DNA from: Roseateles_E cavernae
Lineage (GTDB): Bacteria; Pseudomonadota; Gammaproteobacteria; Burkholderiales; Burkholderiaceae_C
NCBI RefSeq assembly: GCF_040187885.1
Contig: NZ_JBDPLH010000001.1
Span: 1,378,819-1,442,818, forward strand
Direction: 5' to 3'
DNA length: 64,000 nucleotides
Both the position numbers and the translations under genes were made by a program. The notes below the pieces were generated by a model, which did no database searches, was not told the DNA's origin, and was given only the letters and a program-made list of their open reading frames with translations. Positions 25,260 to 34,880 of the stretch are shown here, piece by piece. Each line of letters begins with the position of its first letter. The first letter of the stretch is position 1.

Positions 25260-26093
25260 TTACAGCAGCATGCGCAGATGCGCCTGGGCCTGCAGCAGCG
25301 GCGGCAGGCAGTGCTCGACCAGCTGGTCCATGCTCATGCGCGAGGCATGCACGCTGATATTCATCGCCGCGACCACATCGCCGCGGTAGTTCTTCAGCGG
25401 CACCGCCACGGTGCGCAGGCCCAGCTCCAGCTCCTGGTCGATGCAGGCATAGCCCAGGGCGCGGGCGCGGGCGATCTCGATGCGCAGGCGCTCGGGATGG
25501 ATGATGGTGTGGGGCGTCAGCGCGGCCAGCTCCTGGCGGGCGATCCAGGCGTCGACCTCGGCCTGCGGCATGGCCGACAGCAGCACCCGGCCATTGCCCG
25601 AGCAGTGCGCCGGCACCCGGGTGCCGGGCTGCAGGGTCGGCGAGACGACCCGGCCGGCGCTGGTGGCGGCGATGCAGATCACATCATTGCCGTCCAGCAC
25701 ACCGGCCGAGCTGGCTTCCTTCAGCGCATAGGCCAGCTTGTGCAGCTCGGGCTCGACGATGCGCGGCAGGCGGGCCGAGTGCATATAGCTCTGGCCCAGG
25801 CGCAGCACCTTGGGCGTCAGCGCGAACATCTTGCGGTCCTGCGAGACAAAGCCCAGATGGGTCAGCGTCAGCAGATAACGGCGGGCGGCGGCGCGGGTCA
25901 GGCCGGTGCGGGCCGCCACCTCGGAAATGGTCAGCCGGGGGCGTTCCTGGTCGAAGGCTTCGATCACGGCCAGGCCTTTTTCCAGGCCGGCCACCAGATC
26001 GCGCTTGAGCGGGCCGCTCTCGGCGGGGCTGGCGGGAGCTGGGGCAGGGGCCGCGAGGGCGGCCAAATCATCGAGTGCGCGGGCAGCAGACAT
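25260..26093 (-). CDS. IclR family regulator of aromatic catabolism (PobR/PcaR-like)
   Basis: A 277-residue regulator with an IclR winged-helix domain (about residues 38-105: 'LTISEVAARTGLTRAAARRY') and a C-terminal effector domain with 'HCSGNGRVLLSAM' and 'ELELGLRTVAVPLKNY'. IclR members PobR, PcaU and PcaR activate or repress pob and pca genes; its position between pobA and pcaFJI makes that role likely, but whether it is activator or repressor is not shown. ATG 26093 is preferred to a TTG at 26138. A good sigma-70 promoter lies about 60 nt upstream, and a GTGCGAA heptamer sits in its 5' leader, suggesting autoregulation. Confidence 0.87.
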   Translation of the reverse strand: MSAARALDDLAALAAPAPAPASPAESGPLKRDLVAGLEKGLAVIEAFDQERPRLTISEVAARTGLTRAAARRYLLTLTHLGFVSQDRKMFALTPKVLRLGQSYMHSARLPRIVEPELHKLAYALKEASSAGVLDGNDVICIAATSAGRVVSPTLQPGTRVPAHCSGNGRVLLSAMPQAEVDAWIARQELAALTPHTIIHPERLRIEIARARALGYACIDQELELGLRTVAVPLKNYRGDVVAAMNISVHASRMSMDQLVEHCLPPLLQAQAHLRMLL

Positions 26094-26106
26094 GGTGGCG
26101 TGTTTT

Positions 26107-26113
26107 GTGCGAA
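26107..26113 (+). repeat. GTGCGAA heptamer, possible IclR-family site
   Basis: Lies in the predicted 5' leader of the IclR gene, about 14 nt upstream of its ATG. Read on the minus strand it is TTCGCAC, similar to half-sites reported for IclR-type regulators. Confidence 0.45.
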
Positions 26114-26152
26114 TGGCGCCCAAATCGGCTGGGCGCAAGCAGGAAAACGCCG

Positions 26153-26181
26153 ACTATAGGGAGGCCATCGGGGCCTGTCCA
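26153..26181 (-). promoter_or_regulatory. Sigma-70 promoter of the IclR gene
   Basis: On the minus strand, TGGACA (26181-26176; five of six bases match TTGACA) is followed by a 17-nt spacer and TATAGT (26158-26153). Transcription would begin near 26146, about 53 nt before ATG 26093. Confidence 0.65.
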
Positions 26182-26290
26182 AGCCAAACCTGGCATTTTG
26201 GGCGATTGACGCACATCAATGCACTTGTTTGGTGCGTTTCGGATAGGGCTCAGCCCACGGCCTTGGAGAGGCGGGTGTGCGGCAAGGAAT

Positions 26291-26297
26291 GTGCGAA
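26291..26297 (+). repeat. GTGCGAA heptamer, possible IclR-family site
   Basis: Second copy in the intergenic region, about 110 bases upstream of the IclR gene's -35 box. Confidence 0.4.
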
Positions 26298-26383
26298 CCG
26301 AGGTCTCTGAGCGGTGTATTTTCAGGATTGGCGTCGCTGCTTCCCGGTACATCCGGGCGCAAGGCGGTTTTTGCGCGGTATAT

Positions 26384-26397
26384 GTGCGAAGTGCGAA
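26384..26397 (+). repeat. Tandem GTGCGAA-GTGCGAA, possible IclR-family site
   Basis: Two heptamers directly abut with no spacer. Tandem half-sites of this type suggest cooperative binding by a multimeric regulator (inference). Confidence 0.45.
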
Positions 26398-26432
26398 ATA
26401 AGACTGGATCCAGTATCCCACGCGATGCGCGC

Positions 26433-26458
26433 AAAAAAGGGTGCCTTTCGGCACCCTT
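26433..26458 (-). terminator. Intrinsic terminator after pcaF
   Basis: AAGGGTGCC (26437-26445) and GGCACCCTT (26450-26458) form a 9-bp stem with a 4-base loop. On the minus strand the hairpin is followed by six T (A26433-26438 on the plus strand), so it ends the pcaIJF transcript. Confidence 0.85.
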
Positions 26459-26529
26459 GTCCATGACAAATATTCAGCAGGGCTTGAGTTTTTGTCATGG
26501 CCGACCTCGCGACCGGCCGGCAACTCGGC

Positions 26530-27732
<1,203 letters not shown>

Positions 27733-27758
27733 GCAATCTCCGTGGGTTTGTTATCGGT

Positions 27759-28412
27759 TCAGGGGCGCAGCAGCGGCTGGCCGGTCAGGTCTTGCAGGGT
27801 GTCGATGCTCAGGCCCTCGGCCAGGTCCAGCACCTGCAAGCCCTGGGGCGTGACGGCCAGCACGGCCAGGTCGGTGTAGATGCGGCTGACGCAGGCCGGC
27901 GCAGTCAGCGGATAGCTGCACTGGTCGACGATCTTGCTCTCGCCGGACTTGCTCAGGTGCTCCATCATCACAAAGGTCTGCTTGGCACCGATGGCCAGGT
28001 CCATCGCGCCGCCCACCGCAGGGATCGCGTCCGGCGCGCCGGTGTGCCAGTTGGCCAGATCACCATGGACCGAAACCTGGAAGGCACCCAGCACGCAGAT
28101 GTCCAGATGGCCGCCGCGCATCATCGCGAAGCTGTCGGCATGGTGGAAGAAGCAGCCGCCGGGCAAGAGCGTGACGGGCTGCTTGCCGGCATTGATCAGG
28201 TCGTAGTCCTCGGCGCCGGCGGGCGGTGGCGGGCCCATGCCCAGCACGCCATTCTCGCTGTGCAGTATCACTTCGAGGCCGGCCGGGATCTGGGCCGCCA
28301 CCAGGGTCGGCAGGCCGATGCCCAGATTGACCACCGCGCCCTCGGGAATGTCACGGGCGACGCGCGCGGCCATCTGCTCGCGGGTCCATTTCTTGTAGCT
28401 TGAGCTGCTCAT
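27759..28412 (-). CDS. pcaJ: 3-oxoadipate CoA-transferase subunit B, PcaJ
   Basis: A 217-residue beta subunit of the succinyl-CoA:3-oxoadipate CoA-transferase. The catalytic Glu is in 'LHSENGVLGMGP', and the glycine-rich 'GIGLPTLVA' begins the CoA-transferase fold. With PcaI it converts beta-ketoadipate to beta-ketoadipyl-CoA. Its ATG at 28412 is one base after the pcaI stop codon. A homologous acetoacetate (ScoB/AtoA) role is possible, but adjacency to a PcaF-type thiolase and pobA favours the aromatic pathway. Confidence 0.92.
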   Translation of the reverse strand: MSSSSYKKWTREQMAARVARDIPEGAVVNLGIGLPTLVAAQIPAGLEVILHSENGVLGMGPPPPAGAEDYDLINAGKQPVTLLPGGCFFHHADSFAMMRGGHLDICVLGAFQVSVHGDLANWHTGAPDAIPAVGGAMDLAIGAKQTFVMMEHLSKSGESKIVDQCSYPLTAPACVSRIYTDLAVLAVTPQGLQVLDLAEGLSIDTLQDLTGQPLLRP

Positions 28413-28413
28413 A

Positions 28414-29115
28414 TCAGGCTCCCGGCTTGAAGCCGCCGCCGCGGGTGCTCTGGCGTGGCACCCGGACCAGGCGTTGTACAAAGATGCCGGGCGTCACGAC
28501 GGCCTCGGGGTCCATCTGGCCCAGCTCCACCAGCTCGTGGACCGAGGCCACGGTGATCCTGGCGGCCATGGCCATGATGGGGCCGAAGTTGCGAGCCGTC
28601 ATGCGGTAGTCCAGATTGCCCCAGCGGTCACCGCGCTCGGCCTTGATCAGCGCGAAATCGGCCCGGATCGGGTATTCGAGCACCTGGCCGCGGCCTTCGA
28701 TGAGGCGGCATTCCTTGCCCTCGGCCAGCGCCGTGCCGTAGCCGGTGGGGGTGAAGAAGGCGCCGATGCCGGCCCCGGCGGCGCGGATGCGCTCGGCCAG
28801 ATTGCCCTGCGGCACCAGCTCCAGCTCGATCTTGCCGCTTCTATAGAGCGCATCGAAATGATGGGAGTCGGCTTGGCGCGGGAAGGAGCAGATGATTTTG
28901 CGCACCCGGCCGGCGGCCAGCAGCGCTGCCAGGCCGGTGTCGCCGTTGCCGGCATTGTTGTTGACGACGGTCAGCTCGCGCGCGCCCTGCTCAAGCAAGG
29001 CCTCGATCAGCTCCGTGGGCAGTCCGGCCGTGCCAAAGCCGCCGATCATCACCGTCGCGCCATCGGCGACATCGCGCAGGGCCTGGGCGGCGGAGTCTTG
29101 CAGCTTGTTGATCAT
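28414..29115 (-). CDS. pcaI: 3-oxoadipate CoA-transferase subunit A, PcaI
   Basis: A 233-residue alpha subunit of the CoA-transferase. 'TVMIGGFGTAGLPTELIEAL' forms the CoA-transferase glycine loop; 'NNAGNGDTGLAALL', 'SFPRQADSHHF' and 'GAFFTPTGYGT' are strongly conserved in PcaI. ATG 29115 has GAGG upstream and starts with MINK, as in pseudomonad PcaI. It is the first gene of pcaIJF; two tandem inverted repeats lie 20-55 bp upstream. Confidence 0.93.
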   Translation of the reverse strand: MINKLQDSAAQALRDVADGATVMIGGFGTAGLPTELIEALLEQGARELTVVNNNAGNGDTGLAALLAAGRVRKIICSFPRQADSHHFDALYRSGKIELELVPQGNLAERIRAAGAGIGAFFTPTGYGTALAEGKECRLIEGRGQVLEYPIRADFALIKAERGDRWGNLDYRMTARNFGPIMAMAARITVASVHELVELGQMDPEAVVTPGIFVQRLVRVPRQSTRGGGFKPGA

Positions 29116-29134
29116 CGGCGGCTGGCCTCGAATA

Positions 29135-29170
29135 AGTTCATATGTAGAACTCAAGTTCCTGAATTGAACA
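29135..29170. promoter_or_regulatory. Tandem inverted repeats, likely operator of pcaIJF
   Basis: Two AGTTC-N7-GAACT-type palindromes lie back to back. The first, 29135-29151, is perfect; the second, 29154-29170, has one mismatch at its last base. Their centres are 19 bp apart and they overlap the plausible minus-strand promoter (TTCAAT, 16 nt, TACATA) 20-55 bp before pcaI. The binding protein is unknown; the repeats differ from the GTGCGAA heptamers near the IclR gene. Confidence 0.65.
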
Positions 29171-29215
29171 TGCTACGGTGCCGGCTCGGCGGCGGTCAAG
29201 CCGATGCCGTGACAA

Positions 29216-29222
29216 TTCGCAC
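29216..29222 (-). repeat. GTGCGAA heptamer (minus strand), possible IclR-family site
   Basis: TTCGCAC on the plus strand, about 100 bp upstream of pcaI and 46 bp beyond the tandem inverted repeats. It is the same heptamer as the copies around the IclR gene. Confidence 0.4.
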
Positions 29223-29338
29223 ATGAAAGTGTTTGTATCGCTTGTCTCTAAATAACAGAGCCTGTTTTACTTAAGTCGGCGGGCGCTCGTGCCGATGCTG
29301 GTGGCGAGGGCGCCTCAAAAACAGGGCGAAGGAATCCA

Positions 29339-30613
29339 ATGAAGGACAGATCTTCCGATCCTTTGATCGACGTGGGCCAGTTGAAGGTGGGCATGTTCAT
29401 CCACCTGGATCTGGGCTGGATGTCGCATCCGTTTCCGCTCAGCAGCTTCAAGCTGAGCTCGGAAGATCAGTTGCTGATCCTGCGCCGCCTGGGGCTCAAA
29501 CAGGTGCGTTGGAGCCCCGGCCGCAGCGAGTTGCAGACCGAGGCGACGCCGATGCAGGTCGCGGCGGGGGCCGCCGGCGCCGACGAGCAAAGCCCCGAGC
29601 AGCAGGCCAAGGAGGCGCATCGGCGTGCGTTGGCCGCCCAGCGCGAAGCCCTGTCCCTGTGCGAGCGGCAGTATGGTGAAGCCGCCGGCGCCTTTCGCGA
29701 GCTGATGGAACTGCTGCCGCGCGAGCCGCGCAGCACGCGCGACCAGTCGATCGCGCTGACCAGCGCCTTGCTGGACAAGATGCTGATTGAGGGCGATCTG
29801 AACATCCGCCTGCTCAATGAAGGGGCGGGCGATCGCAGCACCGCCCATGCGCTGAATGTCGCGATCATCTCCTTGCTGCTGGGCCGGGCCTTCGGTCTGG
29901 GGCGCGATGAGATGATGGATCTGGGCGTCGGCGCCCTGCTGCACGATATCGGCAAGACCGAGTTGCCGGCCCGGGTGCGCAATCGCGACGACAGCTTCAC
30001 GATGGCCGAAACCCAGCTCTACCAGCAGCACGTCAGCAAGGGCGTGGCCCTGGCCCAGGGCATGGGGCTGGCGGCCGGCCCGCTGCTGGTGATCGCCCAG
30101 CACCATGAAAATGCCGATGGCAGCGGCTTCCCGCAGCGCATCAATGTCGACCGCATGAGCGCGGCCTCGCGCATCGTGGCCCTGGTCAACCGCTTTGACG
30201 GCCTGTGCAACCCGCTGCTGGCCTCCAAGGCGATGACTCCGCACGAGGCGCTGTCGCTGATGTTTGCCCAGGGCCGCAACCGCTTTGACGCGACCATGCT
30301 GAATGCCTTCATCCGCATGATGGGCGTCTACCCGCCCGGTTCGGCGGTGCAGCTGACCGACGACCGCTATGCCCTGGTGGTGGCGGTCAACTCCTCGCGG
30401 CCGCTCAAGCCCAAGGTGATGGTGCACGACGCCAAGGTGCCGCGCGAGGAGGCCTTGATCCTGAATCTGGAGCAGCACTCCGACCTGGGCATACGCCGCA
30501 GCCTGAAACCCAATTTGCTGCCGCGCGCCTCGCTGGACTATCTGAGCCCGCGCACGCGGGTGGCCTATTTCTTCGAGAGCGCCGTGACGGGTGCCGGGGA
30601 GTTGGCCGCGTGA
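29339..30613 (+). CDS. HD-GYP cyclic-di-GMP phosphodiesterase
   Basis: A 424-residue cytosolic protein. A DUF3391-like N-terminal domain (about residues 8-140: 'LKVGMFIHLDLGWMSHPF') precedes an HD-GYP domain (about 150-325). Metal-binding residues are in 'LLHDIGKTELPARV' and 'HHENADGSGFP', where the usual GYP is GFP, a tolerated variant. It should hydrolyse cyclic-di-GMP. AAGGA lies 5 nt before ATG 29339. Its stop overlaps the start of the PAS-GGDEF-EAL gene, so two turnover proteins are made together. Confidence 0.9.
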   Translation: MKDRSSDPLIDVGQLKVGMFIHLDLGWMSHPFPLSSFKLSSEDQLLILRRLGLKQVRWSPGRSELQTEATPMQVAAGAAGADEQSPEQQAKEAHRRALAAQREALSLCERQYGEAAGAFRELMELLPREPRSTRDQSIALTSALLDKMLIEGDLNIRLLNEGAGDRSTAHALNVAIISLLLGRAFGLGRDEMMDLGVGALLHDIGKTELPARVRNRDDSFTMAETQLYQQHVSKGVALAQGMGLAAGPLLVIAQHHENADGSGFPQRINVDRMSAASRIVALVNRFDGLCNPLLASKAMTPHEALSLMFAQGRNRFDATMLNAFIRMMGVYPPGSAVQLTDDRYALVVAVNSSRPLKPKVMVHDAKVPREEALILNLEQHSDLGIRRSLKPNLLPRASLDYLSPRTRVAYFFESAVTGAGELAA

Positions 30614-32733
30614 GGCTGGTCAGCTTCAATCCGCCCACCGCTCCCCCCGCCGTCGATCTCTACCAGTCCCTTCTCGAAGGGCTGCAGGAGGCGGTCTGGC
30701 TGGTGGATGCGGCCACGCTGGAGGTGGTGGCCGTCAATCAGGCGGCCACGCGCTTGCTGGGCATGGGGCCGGACCAGCTGCTCGGCTGCGGCATGGAGTC
30801 GCTGTCCAGCACGGCCGAGGACGCGCTGTTCTGGGCCGAGGCTGCGGGCGGTGGCCGCGAAGGCCTGCATACGGACACCTTGATGCGCCGCGCCGACGGT
30901 CAGGCCATCTGGGTGACACGGCGCATCAGCCATGTGGAGCAGGCCGGCAGCGCCGGCCTGTGGCTGGTGGCGATGGCCGATCTGAGCAAGCAGCGCCAGC
31001 ACGACGAAGAGCGCGAAACCCTGCTGGCCGAGCTGAAGGCCACGCTGGAGTCGACCGCCGACGGCATCCTGGTCACCGACCTGGCCGGCCGCATGCGCAG
31101 CTTCAATCAGCGCTTCGCGTCCCTGTGGGGCTTGCCCGAGGATCTGCTGACCGAACGCAATGACGAGGCCGTGCAGGCCTGGATGCGGCGCAGCGTGGTC
31201 GACGGAGCCGCCTATGCGATGCGGCTGAGCGCGATCCAGGAAGCGCCGCTGCTGCAGACCAGCGATGTCATCAAGCTGCTGGATGGCCGGGTGCTGGAGC
31301 GGGTCTCGCTGCCGCAGTGGAGCCGCGGCCGGCCGATCGGCCGGGTCTATTCCTACCGCGATCTCAGCGAGAAGCTGGCCGCCAGCCAGCGTATCGAGGA
31401 GCTTTCGCACACCGATATGCTGACCGGCCTGCCGAACCGGCGGGCCCTGGCCGAGCGGGCCGACTACGCCCAGGCGATGGCGCGACGCGAGGGCACGAGC
31501 TTCGCGTTGCTGAATGTCGATCTGGACCGCTTCAAGCAGATCAATGACACCCTGGGTCACGCCTATGGTGACCGGGTCTTGAAAGAGGTGGCCTTGCGGC
31601 TGAAGGAGTGCCTGCGAGAGGTCGATACCGTCGCCCGCCTGGGCGGCGACGACTTCGCGCTGCTGGTCCATCAGGCCGACGCGCGCGGCGCCGAGCATGC
31701 GGCGCGGCGGGTGCAGGAGGCGATGTCGCGCCCCTTCAGCTTCGACACACTGAGCTTCACCGTCACCTGCAGCACCGGCATCGCGCTGTTCCCCAGCGAC
31801 GGCAGCACGGCGGAGGAGCTGATGGTCAGCGCCGAGCGGGCGATGCACTGGGTCAAGGAAAGCGGCCGCGGCACCTTCCGCTTCCATCAGCCGCGCAAGG
31901 ATGTGGATCTGCTGTCACGCATGCGCCTGGATCACGCGATGCGCCAGGCCTTGCAGGAGCGCGAGTTCCGGCTGCATTACCAGCCGCAGATCGACCTGGC
32001 CAGCGGGGCGGTGATCGGCGCCGAGGCCTTGATACGCTGGCGCGATCCGTTGCGCGGCGAGGTCTCGCCGGCCGAGTTCATCCCGGTGGCCGAGGAGAGC
32101 GGCTTCATCGTCGCGATCGGCGAATGGGTCTTGCAGCAGGCGGTGGCCCAGGCGGCCGCCTGGCTGCGCCAGGGCTGGCGCATGCCGGTGGCCGTCAATG
32201 TCTCGGCCCTGCAGTTCCAGCAGGCGCATTTCGTCGACACGGTGGCGCTGGCGCTGAAGGCGCATGAACTGCCGCCGTCGCTGCTGGAGCTGGAACTGAC
32301 CGAATCCATCCTGCTGCGCGATGCCGAGGAAGCGCTGCGCCGGCTCGAGGCCTTGTCTGAGCTGGGGGTGTGCATGTCTATCGACGACTTCGGCACCGGC
32401 TATTCCAGTCTCGGCTATCTGAAGCGCTTCCCGATCCAGCGGCTGAAGATCGATCGCAGCTTTGTCCAGGGCCTGCCCTCGGATGAGAGCGATGTCGGCA
32501 TCGTCAATGCGGTGGTCCAGATGGGGCGGGCGCTGCACCTGCAGGTGATTGCCGAAGGGGTGGAGACCGAGGCCCAGCGCGATTGCCTGGCGCGTGCCGG
32601 CTGCCATGAGTTCCAGGGCTTTCTCTATGCGCCGGCGCTGGACCCGCGCGCGTTTGAGGAGAAGGTCTGGCGTCCGCTGACGCCCCCGCCGCGGCCGGTG
32701 GTGCCGCCGGTGCGTCTGGTGCGCGGCGGCTGA
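30610..32733 (+). CDS. PAS-PAS-GGDEF-EAL cyclic-di-GMP turnover protein
   Basis: A 707-residue cytosolic protein with two PAS domains (about 17-125 and 140-255), a GGDEF domain (about 275-430) and an EAL domain (about 445-685). The GGDEF signature reads GGDDF (345-349), with no RxxD inhibitory site in the usual place. The EAL half is complete: EAL at 472-474, 'ELTESI', 'DDFGTGYSSL', 'LKIDRSF' and 'AEGVET' are all present, so phosphodiesterase activity is likely. Its GTG start overlaps the HD-GYP stop (GTGA). A short Pro-rich tail ends the protein. Confidence 0.9.
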   Translation: MRLVSFNPPTAPPAVDLYQSLLEGLQEAVWLVDAATLEVVAVNQAATRLLGMGPDQLLGCGMESLSSTAEDALFWAEAAGGGREGLHTDTLMRRADGQAIWVTRRISHVEQAGSAGLWLVAMADLSKQRQHDEERETLLAELKATLESTADGILVTDLAGRMRSFNQRFASLWGLPEDLLTERNDEAVQAWMRRSVVDGAAYAMRLSAIQEAPLLQTSDVIKLLDGRVLERVSLPQWSRGRPIGRVYSYRDLSEKLAASQRIEELSHTDMLTGLPNRRALAERADYAQAMARREGTSFALLNVDLDRFKQINDTLGHAYGDRVLKEVALRLKECLREVDTVARLGGDDFALLVHQADARGAEHAARRVQEAMSRPFSFDTLSFTVTCSTGIALFPSDGSTAEELMVSAERAMHWVKESGRGTFRFHQPRKDVDLLSRMRLDHAMRQALQEREFRLHYQPQIDLASGAVIGAEALIRWRDPLRGEVSPAEFIPVAEESGFIVAIGEWVLQQAVAQAAAWLRQGWRMPVAVNVSALQFQQAHFVDTVALALKAHELPPSLLELELTESILLRDAEEALRRLEALSELGVCMSIDDFGTGYSSLGYLKRFPIQRLKIDRSFVQGLPSDESDVGIVNAVVQMGRALHLQVIAEGVETEAQRDCLARAGCHEFQGFLYAPALDPRAFEEKVWRPLTPPPRPVVPPVRLVRGG

Positions 32734-32790
32734 GACGGCTGTTTCAATTCAAACGGCACAATGGTCGGCTCTGAGACAAGGAGCATGGCC

Positions 32791-33114
32791 GTGATCTACA
32801 AATTCAAATCTGCGGCTGCGGCCGACGTGATCATGATGGGCCCCAACGGCGAGCAGCTGCTGCGGCTGATGGGGCGCGAGCCCGCAGCCCAGGGCATCGT
32901 GACCCTGGCCCAGCTCGGCGCCGCGATCTCGGCACTGGAGCAGGCGGTGGCTGACGATGAGGCCGAGTTCGCCCGCCTGCAGGCCGAGGCCCAGGCGGCC
33001 GGCGAGCCGGCTCCGAAGCGCGAGGGCATCAGCCTGCGCCAGCGCGCCTGGCCCTTGCTGGAGATGATGCGACTGAGCCTGGCACAGCGCCAGGACGTTG
33101 TCTGGGGCGCCTGA
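32791..33114 (+). CDS. DUF1840 family protein
   Basis: A 107-residue protein of a family found mainly in betaproteobacteria, function unknown. The start GTG 32791 is chosen because AAGGAG lies exactly 7 nt upstream and family members begin with a Tyr-Lys-Phe-Lys motif ('IYKFKSAAAADVIMMGPNG'). The nearer ATG at 32785 is only 1 nt from the ribosome binding site. The C-terminal half is helical ('SALEQAVADDEAEFARLQ'). Its stop codon is immediately followed by the phosphatase start. Confidence 0.82.
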   Translation: MIYKFKSAAAADVIMMGPNGEQLLRLMGREPAAQGIVTLAQLGAAISALEQAVADDEAEFARLQAEAQAAGEPAPKREGISLRQRAWPLLEMMRLSLAQRQDVVWGA

Positions 33115-33762
33115 ATGGGCCTGGACAGCGTCACGACGATTCTGGCGGTGCGCCATGGCGAGACGGCCTGGAACCGCGAAAGCCGCATCCAAGGCCAGCT
33201 CGATATCCCCTTGAATGCGCTGGGCCAGGCCCAGGCACAGCGGCTCGGGCGAGCGCTGGCCGGCGAGCGCCTGGACGCGATCTATAGCAGTGATCTGGCG
33301 CGCGCCTGGCAGACGGCCGAGGCCATCGGGGCCGCCACAGGCCTGTCGCTGAGGGCCGAGCCGGCGCTGCGGGAGCGCAGCTTCGGCATCTTCCAGGGCC
33401 TGAGCTGGGGCGAGATCGAGCAGCAATGGCCGGCGCAAAGCGAGCGCTGGCGGCGGCGCGATCCCGATTTCGCGGCCGAGGGCGGCGAAAGCCTGCAGGA
33501 CTTCTATCAGCGTGCGGTCGCTACCGTCGAAGGCCTGGCCCGGGCCCATCCCGGGCAGACTATCGTGATCGTGGCCCACGGTGGGGTGATGGACTGCCTG
33601 CACCGCGCCGGCCGGCGGCTCAGCCTGCAGGCACCGCGCAGCTGGGTGCTCGGCAATGCCACCATCAACCGCCTGCTCTACTCGGCGGCCGGACTGAGCG
33701 TGGTCGGCTGGAACGACGACGGCCATCTGGAAGGGTTGAGCCTGGACGAGACGGCAGCCTGA
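33115..33762 (+). CDS. Histidine phosphatase family protein
   Basis: A 215-residue phosphatase of the phosphoglycerate-mutase-like superfamily. The catalytic 'VRHGETAWNRESRIQG' holds the phospho-accepting His, and the second His is in 'VIVAHGGVMDCLHR'; 'LRERSFGIFQGLSW' supplies the acid. The pattern fits broad-specificity phosphatases (GpmB/CobC-like) rather than glycolytic mutases. ATG 33115 directly follows the DUF1840 stop, so translation is coupled. The substrate is not deducible. Confidence 0.87.
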   Translation: MGLDSVTTILAVRHGETAWNRESRIQGQLDIPLNALGQAQAQRLGRALAGERLDAIYSSDLARAWQTAEAIGAATGLSLRAEPALRERSFGIFQGLSWGEIEQQWPAQSERWRRRDPDFAAEGGESLQDFYQRAVATVEGLARAHPGQTIVIVAHGGVMDCLHRAGRRLSLQAPRSWVLGNATINRLLYSAAGLSVVGWNDDGHLEGLSLDETAA

Positions 33763-33850
33763 GGGTGACGAAAAGCGTTGTTTGCGCAAGTGCCAATCTG
33801 TACGTTTGCAGCTTTACCACAGGACTGTTGCGAATTAGCGTCGCTCAACA

Positions 33851-33878
33851 TTCGGTCAAACCCTAGGACTTTTATACT
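33851..33878 (+). promoter_or_regulatory. Probable porin promoter
   Basis: A good -10 element, TATACT (33873-33878), with a weak -35 (TTCGGT, 33851-33856) 16 nt upstream. Transcription would begin near 33885, leaving a leader of about 58 nt before the porin start. Confidence 0.45.
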
Positions 33879-33942
33879 GCGGCCACATTGCGAACAAGAC
33901 CGGGTGGATCAGCCTGGCTAACCTTCAACTCCTAAAAGGCAA

Positions 33943-34863
33943 ATGATGAAAAAGATTGCTCTCGTCGCTGCACTGGCCGCCGTGTCGGCCTCCGCTTTCG
34001 CACAAAGCTCGGTGACCCTGTACGGTCGTATCAACACCACCGTGGAAAGCCAGAAGGAAGGCACCGGTGACCGCAAGGCTGTGGTGGCCAACAACTCCTC
34101 GCGCTTCGGCTTCAAGGGCCAGGAAGACCTGGGCGGTGGCCTGAAGGCATCGTTCAACCTGGAAAGCGGCCTGAACTCCGACGATGGCCGTGCTGCCGCC
34201 ACTTTCTGGGGCCGTGAGGCCTGGGTGCAACTGGCTGGTTCCTTCGGCGCCGTCCGTCTGGGCAACTTCACGCCCGAATCGTACTTCGCCACGGCTGACT
34301 ACATCAGCATGCACAACCACGACACCGGCTCGTCGGAAGACAAGCTGTACGGTGGCCCGTTCCGCTCGTCCAACAAGATCGGCTACTTCACGCCTAACTA
34401 CAACGGCTTCAGCGGCAGCGCATCGGTTTCGGCCGGTGAAGGCGTTGCTGGTCGCGAAAAGCTGTTCGACCTGGCTGCCAACTACGTCGGCGGCCCGTTG
34501 CACCTGGGTGCCGGCTTCAGCAAGGAAGGCGATCGCAAGCAGTTCGCCGTGCGCGGCCTGTACGAACTGGGTGCCTTCACCGTGGGCGCCTACTACCAGC
34601 GCGCCGACGACGGCGCTCAGAACCGCAACGTCTATCGCCTGTCGGGCATGTACACCCTGGGCGCTTCCGAGTTCCACGCGAACTTCGGCGCCACCCAAGG
34701 CCGTGGTGACTTCGCTGGCAACAAGACGACCCAGTTCACCCTGGGCTACAACTACAACCTGAGCAAGCGTACCAAGGTGTACGGTTACTACACCGACAAG
34801 AACGGCAAGGTCAACTCGACCGACTTCAGCTCGCTGGCAGCCGGCATCCGCCACAACTTCTGA
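33943..34863 (+). CDS. Outer-membrane porin, Gram-negative general type
   Basis: A 306-residue beta-barrel porin. A signal peptide ends with 'SAFA' before 'QSSVTLYGRINTT', the standard betaproteobacterial porin N-terminus; the barrel shows alternating strands and ends in Phe ('GIRHNF'), the outer-membrane insertion signal. It is somewhat shorter than the usual 330-370 residues. Codon use is visibly different from its neighbours (more GGT, GCT, TCG and AAG, fewer GCG runs), as expected for a highly expressed gene. AAAGG lies shortly before two adjacent ATGs (33943, 33946). A strong terminator follows. Confidence 0.92.
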   Translation: MMKKIALVAALAAVSASAFAQSSVTLYGRINTTVESQKEGTGDRKAVVANNSSRFGFKGQEDLGGGLKASFNLESGLNSDDGRAAATFWGREAWVQLAGSFGAVRLGNFTPESYFATADYISMHNHDTGSSEDKLYGGPFRSSNKIGYFTPNYNGFSGSASVSAGEGVAGREKLFDLAANYVGGPLHLGAGFSKEGDRKQFAVRGLYELGAFTVGAYYQRADDGAQNRNVYRLSGMYTLGASEFHANFGATQGRGDFAGNKTTQFTLGYNYNLSKRTKVYGYYTDKNGKVNSTDFSSLAAGIRHNF

Positions 34864-34880
34864 TCTCCCGGATCAAAAGC

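Larger units (their letters stand above)
26094..26529. other. Intergenic region between the IclR gene and pcaF
   Basis: 436 bases without a supported gene. It holds the promoter of the IclR gene (26153-26181, minus strand), four GTGCGAA heptamers (26107, 26291, 26384, 26391) and, near its right end, the terminator of pcaIJF. Short open frames here show no conserved features. Confidence 0.7.

Noticed and set aside
26216..26523. Several short open frames in the IclR-pcaF intergenic region
   Set aside because: No ribosome binding sites or conserved features; the region is better explained as promoter, repeat and terminator DNA.
32785..32787. ATG as start of the DUF1840 gene
   Set aside because: It is 1 nt from AAGGAG, too close for initiation; GTG 32791 has a 7-nt spacing and gives the family's usual N-terminus.
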